Below, piece after piece: positions 15,888 to 22,980 of a stretch of 64,000 nt of DNA (the first letter of the stretch is position 1; each line of letters begins with the position of its first letter). Source of the DNA: a virus. Below the pieces are notes generated by a model that saw nothing but the letters and a program-made list of their open reading frames with translations, searched no databases and was not told the origin of the DNA. A program made the position numbers and the translations under genes. The stretch covers positions 1-64,000 of the IMG/VR virus record IMGVR_UViG_3300050190_000082; one strand, written 5' to 3'.

Positions 15888-16721
15888 TTGAATTTAATTA
15901 TAGAAACAGTAGAGAAAAGCTGTACTAAATGCGGAGAAATGCATCCAGCAACAGAAGAATACTTTTACAAAAATAAAATAACCAACAAGAAAAATGGTGT
16001 GCATTATAGATTATCTTCATGGTGTAAGAAATGTAGTATTAAACTCACTCAGAAGAATTATGATTTAGAAAGACGCAAGGTATTAAACTATGGATATTAC
16101 CACAATAATGAAGAATATAGGCTGAGACAAATTGCATATGCACAAACACCAGAGTATAGAGAAGGGCAGTCTGAGTGGAGAAAGAAAAATCCTGATAAAT
16201 TAAGAGTATATGGGTTTAGACATAGAAACCATGATATTACTAATAAAGAGTGGCAATCATGTTTAGATGTGTTTGGAAACAAATGTGCTTACTGCGGATT
16301 ATTAGCAGAAAATCATGTCACGAAAAGAAATGGGAAGAACATAATCATGAAACTTCACAGAGATCACGTAGATGATGAAGGATACAATGACTTGAGAAAT
16401 GCCATTCCTGCTTGTCAAAGTTGTAATACCAGTAAGCACGATGCTAGTTTAGATAATTGGTATAAGACTAGAGACTTTTATACTGAGGACAGATATAATT
16501 TTATTATATGGTGGACAACTGAAGGGTTTAAGTATTACATAGAAGATAAACCTCTATACAGAATAATAAGGGAAAGAAATAAAGAGGATACAAAATATCA
16601 TTATAATTTATGGAGTGTTGATGAAATGAGAAATACATTAAATATAATTTCAACTAAAGTTTCCAAGAAAGAGTTGATGGAAGATATTGAAGAATATTTA
16701 AAAACTATAATCGTCAAATAA
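15888..16721 (+). CDS. HNH endonuclease, homing type
   Basis: 277 aa from TTG 15888 (TAAGGAGGAG upstream). The N-terminal zinc finger (CTKCGE...WCKKC) is followed by basic helices. The HNH core is NKCAYCGLL, LHRDHVDDEG, LRNAIPACQSCNTSKH, with both Cys pairs and the H-N-H residues intact. It is very similar in layout to the protein at 30201-30968 (CAYCGL, FHKDHVDD, CRSCNSSKH). It lies 14 bp after DNA ligase and has no own promoter, as is usual for inserted free-standing HNH genes. Confidence 0.85.
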   Translation: MNLIIETVEKSCTKCGEMHPATEEYFYKNKITNKKNGVHYRLSSWCKKCSIKLTQKNYDLERRKVLNYGYYHNNEEYRLRQIAYAQTPEYREGQSEWRKKNPDKLRVYGFRHRNHDITNKEWQSCLDVFGNKCAYCGLLAENHVTKRNGKNIIMKLHRDHVDDEGYNDLRNAIPACQSCNTSKHDASLDNWYKTRDFYTEDRYNFIIWWTTEGFKYYIEDKPLYRIIRERNKEDTKYHYNLWSVDEMRNTLNIISTKVSKKELMEDIEEYLKTIIVK

Positions 16722-16757
16722 ACTTATGGTTTTATTCTATTACACGAAAGGAGATAT

Positions 16758-17144
16758 ATGGAGAATATAATATGTCATTTATGTGCTGGAAGTCCAGAAA
16801 TAGAATTATACAAAATTAACTTATCAGAAGATGAAAAGAATTATTTAAACAAGACATACTCTCCTATTAAAGTAGATATTTGTATAGGTTTAGAAATAGA
16901 GTCTTTAATAAAAAATGGCATTAGAACATATGGTTGTTGCTGTGGACATGGAAAATATAAACCAGAATGTTTGGTAGATATTAGTTGTAAGGATAAATTA
17001 AATAATATGGATTACGAATTACATGAATTCAGTGAAGGACATAGTAAAAAAGGAGTTATGGAAATATATTTAAAAACTAATGTACAATGTGAATTAAGAA
17101 AAGTATTAAAGAATAAAGTTTTTAGATATTTAGAAAGGGTTTAA
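16758..17144 (+). CDS. Hypothetical protein with GCCCGHG zinc motif, 128 aa
   Basis: CHLCAG near the N-terminus and IRTYGCCCGHGKYKPEC in the middle suggest metal binding. GCCCGHGK-type motifs recur in small Bacillota phage proteins of unknown function. It is preceded by the recurring TTTTATTCTAT...GAAAGGAG stretch. Confidence 0.7.
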   Translation: MENIICHLCAGSPEIELYKINLSEDEKNYLNKTYSPIKVDICIGLEIESLIKNGIRTYGCCCGHGKYKPECLVDISCKDKLNNMDYELHEFSEGHSKKGVMEIYLKTNVQCELRKVLKNKVFRYLERV

Positions 17145-17176
17145 AAAGAACATTTGAAGGGATAGGAGGTAAGTAA

Positions 17177-17521
17177 ATGTTAGTAGAGATCCATAGAGGG
17201 TTAAAATTAAAAGGATATTCTATCGTGCCAAAATACAAGCATTGGTATAGTAAGGGTAAAAAAGAAAGATGTCAAATTTCACTCCGTAGTGGAATACATA
17301 CTATTTGCGATGAAAAAGACATTGAATCAAATGTTGATAAATCGCTTAAAGAAGCGATGAATGATATTGGTTGGGGCGAAAATTTTGAAGGATGGTCAGA
17401 ATATGAATGGACATATGATTTAAGAATTACTTATATTAAAGATTTAAAAATGAAAGAAATTATTGAAAAACTAACTGGTGAACAATTCAAAAATGAATTT
17501 GGATTTAATAAAGGAGAATGA
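17177..17521 (+). CDS. Hypothetical protein, 114 aa
   Basis: ATAGGAGG then ATG 17177. Alpha/beta protein with an aromatic patch (WGENFEGWSEYEWTYDLRITY). No family recognised. Confidence 0.65.
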   Translation: MLVEIHRGLKLKGYSIVPKYKHWYSKGKKERCQISLRSGIHTICDEKDIESNVDKSLKEAMNDIGWGENFEGWSEYEWTYDLRITYIKDLKMKEIIEKLTGEQFKNEFGFNKGE

Positions 17522-17584
17522 TAATGAAAGAATTTTGATTAAATCCAAGTAAATGATATATTTTAATCTATAGAAAGGAGATTT

Positions 17585-17779
17585 ATGAAATATACAGATA
17601 TAGTTTTTAGTTGTAGAAAATGTGGTCACTTACTGTTTGTTGGTAATAGTCAAATAAACCCAAAAGAATTAATTTCGATTACTAAAGATGATTGTATTGG
17701 ATGTGGAGAAGAGGGATATGAAAACTGGATTCTAGTTAGAGAAGGAAATTTTGATAAAGAATATGGAAAGGAGAAATAA
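17585..17779 (+). CDS. Small zinc-ribbon protein, 64 aa
   Basis: FSCRKCGHLL and DCIGCGEEG give CxxC knuckles about 28 residues apart. The conserved pre-RBS stretch (17561-17580) precedes it. Function unknown. Confidence 0.7.
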   Translation: MKYTDIVFSCRKCGHLLFVGNSQINPKELISITKDDCIGCGEEGYENWILVREGNFDKEYGKEK

Positions 17780-17782
17780 TAT

Positions 17783-18109
17783 ATGATATGTTGTAGAAAG
17801 TGTGAGCATTACATAAAAGATGATCTAACTAGATTATCATTGTACCGTAAATTACGTCATGCTAGTGGCCATTGTATGGACTCTAATAATCCAGATTTTA
17901 ATGAATGGGCAAGGAATTTTGGTAGAGGAATTAAGAGATTGGATTCATACATAACTCCTAAGTGGTGTAGTAAAAGAAAGAATCCAAAAATAACAGCAGA
18001 TGATTATAGTGAGGAAGAAATTCATGAATTGGTTAAAGAAGAGTTAAACCATCGTAAGTTTCTTAGGTTTATGAAGCATATCAATATTAATGATATACAT
18101 TGGTATTAG
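17783..18109 (+). CDS. Cys-containing basic protein, 108 aa
   Basis: MICCRKCEHYI, then GHCMDSNNP and KWCSKRKNP provide a four-cysteine set, a likely zinc site; the C-terminus is helical and charged. It starts 3 bp after the preceding stop. No family recognised. Confidence 0.65.
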   Translation: MICCRKCEHYIKDDLTRLSLYRKLRHASGHCMDSNNPDFNEWARNFGRGIKRLDSYITPKWCSKRKNPKITADDYSEEEIHELVKEELNHRKFLRFMKHININDIHWY

Positions 18110-18142
18110 GATAAAACATGTCTTCAAAGAAAGGAGATTTAA

Positions 18143-18298
18143 ATGAAAGTAAAAGCAAAATTTACAGGAGTTAATTTAACTAAAGACAAAGAATATAATG
18201 TTATTTTTGAATATGATACTGTATATGAATTGACTTGTGATGAAGGAAAAGTATTTTGCAGAGACAAAGCATTTTTTGAAATTGTAAAGGAGAAATAA
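18143..18298 (+). CDS. Hypothetical protein, 51 aa
   Basis: GAAAGGAG then ATG 18143. Short beta-rich protein (VKAKFTGVNLTKDKEYNVIFEYD) like an SH3-type fold. It ends 1 bp before the next ATG, using its own tail AAAGGAG as the next ribosome site. Confidence 0.65.
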   Translation: MKVKAKFTGVNLTKDKEYNVIFEYDTVYELTCDEGKVFCRDKAFFEIVKEK

Positions 18299-18299
18299 A

Positions 18300-18875
18300 A
18301 TGGATACAAATAATGAATATAGAACAATGTGCATGGAATCACCTGAAATACAAACCAATTGGAATCCTTTAGTTGGAGATTTCATGCTTACTAAATCTTC
18401 ATATTGTGATGAAGGTAACAACAATTGTACAGAAAATAAACCATGTTCTCATTGTTTAGAGATGGGTAATGTATATGTTATATCAGGTAAATATGATTAT
18501 GATAAATCAGTTGGAGGTACTCATTGGTTCTTTGGTGGAGGAGCTTGTGTGAATGATGGAGGACATATTTGTAATGATACTCATTGTTCTATTATGTCAG
18601 AGAGTGGATTTTCAACAATACGTCCAAGTCCATTTAAATGTTCACCAGATGATATGTTGTGGATGCCTAGACAAGATCAAATTCAATCAATGTTTTTAAA
18701 TGGACTGACAAATCACTCCAAAACCAGACATTTTATAGAATGGTTAGACACCGAAGCTGAATACAATGCTTATACATATTCATTAGAAATGCTATGGTTA
18801 ATGTTTTATATGTGCGAGGTTCATAATAAACAGTGGAATCCAATGAGTAATATTAAGAAATGGGAGGATATTTAA
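18300..18875 (+). CDS. Hypothetical phage-type protein, 191 aa
   Basis: Cys-rich N-terminal half (CDEGNNNCTENKPCSHC) and a later WMPRQDQIQSMFLNG segment with a helical C-terminus (FIEWLDTEAEY). The W-P-R-Q-D-Q-x-Q pattern recurs in Bacillota phage proteins of unknown function. Coupled to the 51-aa gene. Confidence 0.65.
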   Translation: MDTNNEYRTMCMESPEIQTNWNPLVGDFMLTKSSYCDEGNNNCTENKPCSHCLEMGNVYVISGKYDYDKSVGGTHWFFGGGACVNDGGHICNDTHCSIMSESGFSTIRPSPFKCSPDDMLWMPRQDQIQSMFLNGLTNHSKTRHFIEWLDTEAEYNAYTYSLEMLWLMFYMCEVHNKQWNPMSNIKKWEDI

Positions 18876-18941
18876 GTATAATCCATTTACAAATGTGAAA
18901 TAATAATACTATTCCACAAATATAAAGAAGGTAGTATTATT

Positions 18942-19166
18942 ATGAAACGACTTCTAAATGGGTATGTTGAAACTTTCTATGTTCTAGGGAATAGAGCAGG
19001 TAATGCGTTTATAAATCACAGTAGTAGCAAAATTCTTATTACAGATCCTATGAAGTCTAGAAAATTTGAAAATCTTAAAGAAGCATTAGATTTTGCAGAA
19101 GAAAACAAAAATACCTATGAGCCTTTATTCCCACATCAAATTAAGGTTACAGTTGAGTTGATTTAG
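18942..19166 (+). CDS. Hypothetical protein, 74 aa
   Basis: GAAGGTAG precedes ATG 18942. Mixed alpha/beta (FYVLGNRAGNAFINHSS; FENLKEALDFAEEN). No family recognised. Confidence 0.6.
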   Translation: MKRLLNGYVETFYVLGNRAGNAFINHSSSKILITDPMKSRKFENLKEALDFAEENKNTYEPLFPHQIKVTVELI

Positions 19167-19175
19167 TTTTAGACG

Positions 19176-19216
19176 TATAGTGCCATATAATATTGTTTGG
19201 TTTATATTGCACTATA
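19176..19216. repeat. Inverted repeat TATAGTGC/GCACTATA
   Basis: TATAGTGC (19176-19183) and GCACTATA (19209-19216) are exact reverse complements, and AATAT/ATATT inside can extend the stem. It lies between two small genes and encloses a TATAAT-like box (19187-19191 area), so operator and hairpin are both possible. Confidence 0.5.
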
Positions 19217-19242
19217 AATACATAAAGAGAGGGAGTTAATAA

Positions 19243-19464
19243 ATGCCTAGAATAGTTACTATATTCAATCAAGAGATATCAGTCCCAGCGTGGCAACATT
19301 GTAATGACCAAGCGAGTGAAGGAACGAGAGGTAGTTACTATTGTAAGTTTTTAAAAGGTGAGAAAAATGAAAGAAGTTGTAGGTTATTTGAGAAAAGTTT
19401 ATTTGCTTCATATGAATGGGTTAATAAATGTGATGAGTGCTTAGAGAAGTCAAAATTAGACTAA
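19243..19464 (+). CDS. Hypothetical four-cysteine protein, 73 aa
   Basis: AGAGGGAG then ATG 19243. HCNDQASEG, YYCKFLKG, RSCRLFEKS and KCDECLEKS provide a spaced Cys set, a probable metal site. Function unknown. Confidence 0.65.
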   Translation: MPRIVTIFNQEISVPAWQHCNDQASEGTRGSYYCKFLKGEKNERSCRLFEKSLFASYEWVNKCDECLEKSKLD

Positions 19465-19529
19465 ATACATAATAGATTAAATTATGCATTTCTTGGCATT
19501 AAATAAAAAAAGAAAGAAGGAAAATTATA

Positions 19530-19877
19530 ATGTATAAAAAAGGTGTATCTTATCAATTTGATGTTAAAGGACTAGGAGAATTTAGGTTTATATTTTCAAG
19601 GAATTGTGATATTACTCCCGGTAAAGGAGGCAGGTATTATTTTGAATCATATTGGAATCCAGATAATTATGGATTAGTAGATTTCATTGTTGGTTATTAT
19701 GTTGATGATATTGAAGATGAAGTCAGACGATTGAAAGATGATTTGAGTTATTTTATTGACGGTGCTAGAACTTCTTGTCAATGTCGTATTGATTCTGGTC
19801 ATGATGATGAAGGAGTTTATGAAAGTATTCTTAATGATTATTTTGAGGAAGAATATGTTCCAACGGAGGATAAATAG
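19530..19877 (+). CDS. Hypothetical protein, 115 aa
   Basis: GAAGGAA precedes ATG 19530. Acidic, aromatic-rich (GRYYFESYWNPDNYGLVDFIVGYYVDD). No family recognised. Confidence 0.6.
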   Translation: MYKKGVSYQFDVKGLGEFRFIFSRNCDITPGKGGRYYFESYWNPDNYGLVDFIVGYYVDDIEDEVRRLKDDLSYFIDGARTSCQCRIDSGHDDEGVYESILNDYFEEEYVPTEDK

Positions 19878-19879
19878 TT

Positions 19880-20044
19880 ATGCAATGCTTTACATGTAAA
19901 ACGGAAATGGTCTGTGTGGACGATGTAAATGAAATTAGTGTCAGAATGGATTTTGTAAAGTGTCTTAAATGCAATTCGGAAGCTGAAATTTATTATAGCA
20001 ACAATGCTGAGTACATAAAAGAAGTAGTATGGAGAAGGGATTAA
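19880..20044 (+). CDS. Small zinc-ribbon protein, 54 aa
   Basis: ATG 19880, 2 bp after the previous stop, with GGAGG inside that gene's end. CFTCKTEMVC and KCLKCNSEAE form a typical two-knuckle ribbon. Function unknown. Confidence 0.65.
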   Translation: MQCFTCKTEMVCVDDVNEISVRMDFVKCLKCNSEAEIYYSNNAEYIKEVVWRRD

Positions 20045-20083
20045 AACTGATCTTTCATTTGTTTAAGAAAGGAAAGTGTAAAA

Positions 20084-20365
20084 ATGGAATTGGAATTTGT
20101 AAATGTTATTGATGTAATTCAACACGCAGTGGATAAAATATGCAAGCAAGAATATAAAAATGATAAAGATTGTCCACCTAGATTTATAGTAAGTCAATAT
20201 GATAAATCAAACGAGAAAGGAGAATTTATTGGACATGAAATTGTTTTAACTATTAAACATATGAATTCGAAGCGTACAAGAACTATTTTCCCTAAATTAG
20301 AATTTAAATATGGGTATGAACCATTAAAAGATGAAATGAAGTGGCTATATAATTCAACGATGTAA
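20084..20365 (+). CDS. Hypothetical protein, 93 aa
   Basis: GAAAGGAAAG then ATG 20084. Alpha/beta; FIVSQYDKSNEKGEFIGHEIVLTI is its beta core. No family recognised. Confidence 0.6.
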   Translation: MELEFVNVIDVIQHAVDKICKQEYKNDKDCPPRFIVSQYDKSNEKGEFIGHEIVLTIKHMNSKRTRTIFPKLEFKYGYEPLKDEMKWLYNSTM

Positions 20366-20411
20366 CACATCAAATTAACCTTTTAGCTGGTCAGGTGAAA
20401 GGAAGTACGAG

Positions 20412-20531
20412 ATGAAATCATGTAAAACATGTAAATGGAGCAATCCAGATACAAAATTACCTTGTGGTTATTGTGATAATTTTTCAGAGTGGAAAGACGT
20501 TGAGGAATTCAAGAAACAAATGAAGAACTGA
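20412..20531 (+). CDS. Zinc-knuckle microprotein, 39 aa
   Basis: GAAAGGAAG then ATG 20412. CKTCKWSNPDTKLPCGYCDNF is a compact Cys4 cluster, followed by a charged helix. The conserved pre-RBS stretch begins at its stop codon. Confidence 0.65.
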   Translation: MKSCKTCKWSNPDTKLPCGYCDNFSEWKDVEEFKKQMKN

Positions 20532-20556
20532 TTTTATGCTATAGAAAGGAGAAATA

Positions 20557-20805
20557 ATGTTGAAATATGTAGGAGAGTTTACTGCTGAAGTAGAGAATTG
20601 TGGTCAATTGCCTTTTAATGAAACTAATACTGAATTAGATGATATTTTTACGGTAGTCAATATTCTCACTGATTTAACGTACAGGAGAATAGAAGAGGCT
20701 ATTATTGAACTGGAGAAAAGCGAAAAGCCAAACTTAGGATATATTGAGTTGTATAAAAATATGAGAACTTATAAACGTATTTTAGATGGGTTTGAGGGCA
20801 TTTAA
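20557..20805 (+). CDS. Hypothetical protein, 82 aa
   Basis: ATAGAAAGGAG then ATG 20557. N-terminal beta segment, then helices (YRRIEEAIIELEKSEKPN). No family recognised. Confidence 0.6.
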   Translation: MLKYVGEFTAEVENCGQLPFNETNTELDDIFTVVNILTDLTYRRIEEAIIELEKSEKPNLGYIELYKNMRTYKRILDGFEGI

Positions 20806-20851
20806 AAAAGAGAATTTTATTGTAATATAATAAGAAAGAAGGAAAATAATA

Positions 20852-20989
20852 ATGGTTAAGAAGTGGTTCCCAGTTGTTTTATATATAATTGTTGCGTCTA
20901 TTATTGATTCATATATCCCTGTCAATTGTCATTACACATTTGGATTTATGGCTGGTATTTTTGTTATACCTGTTACAATTACAAAATAA
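20852..20989 (+). CDS. Small membrane protein, 45 aa
   Basis: AGAAGGAAA then ATG 20852. Two hydrophobic segments (PVVLYIIVASIID and FGFMAGIFVIPVTI). No family recognised. Confidence 0.6.
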   Translation: MVKKWFPVVLYIIVASIIDSYIPVNCHYTFGFMAGIFVIPVTITK

Positions 20990-21026
20990 AGGAGGAGTTT
21001 TATTCTGATACAAAGGGAGTTGAAGT

Positions 21027-21215
21027 ATGAGTTACGAATGGGTATATGAAATACTCAAAGACATTGATGATAGAGACTTTAAAAATTGTAAAAAAGATTG
21101 CTATAAAACGAATTGTAAATATATTAAAGAGTGCAGTTCGTACCATTATAAACATAGAGAAGAATTTGCATTGCAAGATTTATTGGAAGAAATTAAAAAG
21201 GGAGATAATCAATGA
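21027..21215 (+). CDS. Cys-rich hypothetical protein, 62 aa
   Basis: GGGAGTTGAAGT precedes ATG 21027. CKKDCYKTNCKYIKEC is a tight Cys cluster between charged helices. Its stop overlaps the next start (ATGA). Confidence 0.6.
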   Translation: MSYEWVYEILKDIDDRDFKNCKKDCYKTNCKYIKECSSYHYKHREEFALQDLLEEIKKGDNQ

Positions 21216-21358
21216 TTAGGAAAAATCAAATACTTTGTAAATTATGTTCAAAGATATTTTTTAAATCAAATAAAGTTAAAGATGTTAATAATAGAGAATA
21301 TGAAATTTGCCCTTATTGTGGGTCTAAATGGATTTCATATCTTACGTTTCCTAATTAG
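21212..21358 (+). CDS. Small zinc-ribbon protein, 48 aa
   Basis: Coupled by ATGA to the previous gene, with GGGAG upstream. LCKLCSKIFF and ICPYCGSKW form a classical ribbon. Function unknown. Confidence 0.65.
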   Translation: MIRKNQILCKLCSKIFFKSNKVKDVNNREYEICPYCGSKWISYLTFPN

Positions 21359-21402
21359 CATCAAACATAATTTTCAAGGGAATAGAAAGAAGGAGTACGA
21401 TT

Positions 21403-21582
21403 ATGGAGAATACATGGGATAATTTTCTACAGGAAATGAGAGAATGCGATATGGTTGAAGATGTAGATGATCCTAATGATAATTTATACGAACTTGAAGA
21501 AGTTCTGGAAAAGATTGAGTCATTGACCAGAAAGGCTCAAAAGCTTACTAAAAAAATACGGATTAAAAATAGAAAAAACTAA
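21403..21582 (+). CDS. Hypothetical coiled-coil protein, 59 aa
   Basis: GAAGGAG then ATG 21403. Acidic first half and a basic helical end (LYELEEVLEKIESLTRKAQ). No family recognised. Confidence 0.6.
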   Translation: MENTWDNFLQEMRECDMVEDVDDPNDNLYELEEVLEKIESLTRKAQKLTKKIRIKNRKN

Positions 21583-21590
21583 AATAAACC

Positions 21591-21619
21591 TTGCAATTTA
21601 TATACTAATGTAATATAAT
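21591..21619 (+). promoter_or_regulatory. Promoter of the methyltransferase-helicase pair
   Basis: TTGCAA (21591-21596), a 17-bp spacer and TATAAT (21614-21619), 39 bp before ATG 21658. Confidence 0.65.
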
Positions 21620-21657
21620 ATACTTACATTCACTAACATAGAAACGAGTTGATACAT

Positions 21658-22980
21658 ATGGCATATTCAGGCTATGCGGATTCCAAGCTCATGTACTATC
21701 CTACGGAATCTTTTGAAACACATCGCTTACTAGGTCTCCTTGGTAGAATAGATATTGATTACACAAAGAAAGGTTATCTAAAAGAATATGTCTTGTCTAA
21801 AGAAGAATACACAAAAATAGCTTGTAATGCACTAGACAACCAAGTCCCTATTGATTATTGTTATTACGATAGCTGGTTAAACGCAAAACAGTATGACAAT
21901 ATTAAGAAATACTGTGAATATACTATCGGGTTTGGAGATAAATTACCCATAGTAATCTCAGATTTGTGGGCTGGTGAAGGTAACTGGTTAGACAGTTTTA
22001 AGTCATTCATCCCCATAAAAAAGAATAGTAATGAATTTATTCTTGTTGCTAACGAATTAGAAGAGAATAGATATAATGTTATTAATAACAATCCTAATAT
22101 TAAAGACTCATATAATGAAGCATTTGAGGATCTTAAACAAATACCTAAGCAATCTATTTCTCTTATGCTTTTTAATCCTCCTTATGGCTCGACAAACGGT
22201 ACAAGGAATATCAAGTTCTACTTAAATATGCTACTTGAAAAACAATTTCTCTATAATCCAACAACATCAAAAGATTATAAATCTGCATATGTAGCATTTG
22301 TAATTCGCAAAGATGATTTTCTTGACTCCCTAGATTTATTATCTAAAAACTTTGATATTCTTAAAAATTCAATATACAAAACAAATCCAGAAGAATATGC
22401 TAAATTTAAGCAGTACATTTTTATTGCAAAACTAAAACGATTCCCCTATGACTTAACAAAAACAATGGATGCTATGGATTTTCAGAAGCAATATAATGAT
22501 GTAAAATCAATAATTGAATCTGAACCAGAATTCAATTTGAGAATGTACAATACATATCAACAAATAAATCTTCCATATATTGATTATGAAACTGCAAAAG
22601 AAAATAATAAATATATAGAAGAACCTGAAGTACATATTAGTAAAAATGATTCTATGTGGAAATGGATTAAAGGAATTACAGAATTAAAAGATTTAGGTGA
22701 AGAAAAGTTAGTTGTTCCTAAACCATTAAAATTAGGAGAAATAAGTAATCTCCTAGCATCAGGTAAAATTAATGGAGAAATATCATTAGACGGTAGAGGT
22801 AAACATATTGCAATTGGTGGTACTAAAAGTATTCAAAAGAAAGAAGTAACATCATATAAAGATGATAATGGGGATAAGATTACAGAAACTAAAATCATTA
22901 AGATGAGTCTGCCATATTTAAATATTTTATGTTCAGAGAATGGATTATTAACTATCAAGGAGTTAGGAGAGAGTGAATGA
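21658..22980 (+). CDS. SAM-dependent DNA methyltransferase (DUF6094-like), N6-adenine type
   Basis: 440 aa from ATG 21658; a TTG at 21649 is in frame but less likely. Motif I appears as ISDLWAGEGNWL (about residue 102) and motif IV as LMLFNPPYGSTNG (about 173), the NPPY signature of amino-methyltransferases. The N-terminus (AYSGYADSKLMYYPTESFETHRL) resembles DUF6094-type proteins from mobile elements. The C-terminal half is less familiar (MWKWIKGITELKDLG) and may recognise DNA or the partner helicase. It overlaps the helicase gene by 4 bp, so the two are made together. Roles may include protecting the element's DNA or a restriction-like or replication function. Confidence 0.75.
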   Translation: MAYSGYADSKLMYYPTESFETHRLLGLLGRIDIDYTKKGYLKEYVLSKEEYTKIACNALDNQVPIDYCYYDSWLNAKQYDNIKKYCEYTIGFGDKLPIVISDLWAGEGNWLDSFKSFIPIKKNSNEFILVANELEENRYNVINNNPNIKDSYNEAFEDLKQIPKQSISLMLFNPPYGSTNGTRNIKFYLNMLLEKQFLYNPTTSKDYKSAYVAFVIRKDDFLDSLDLLSKNFDILKNSIYKTNPEEYAKFKQYIFIAKLKRFPYDLTKTMDAMDFQKQYNDVKSIIESEPEFNLRMYNTYQQINLPYIDYETAKENNKYIEEPEVHISKNDSMWKWIKGITELKDLGEEKLVVPKPLKLGEISNLLASGKINGEISLDGRGKHIAIGGTKSIQKKEVTSYKDDNGDKITETKIIKMSLPYLNILCSENGLLTIKELGESE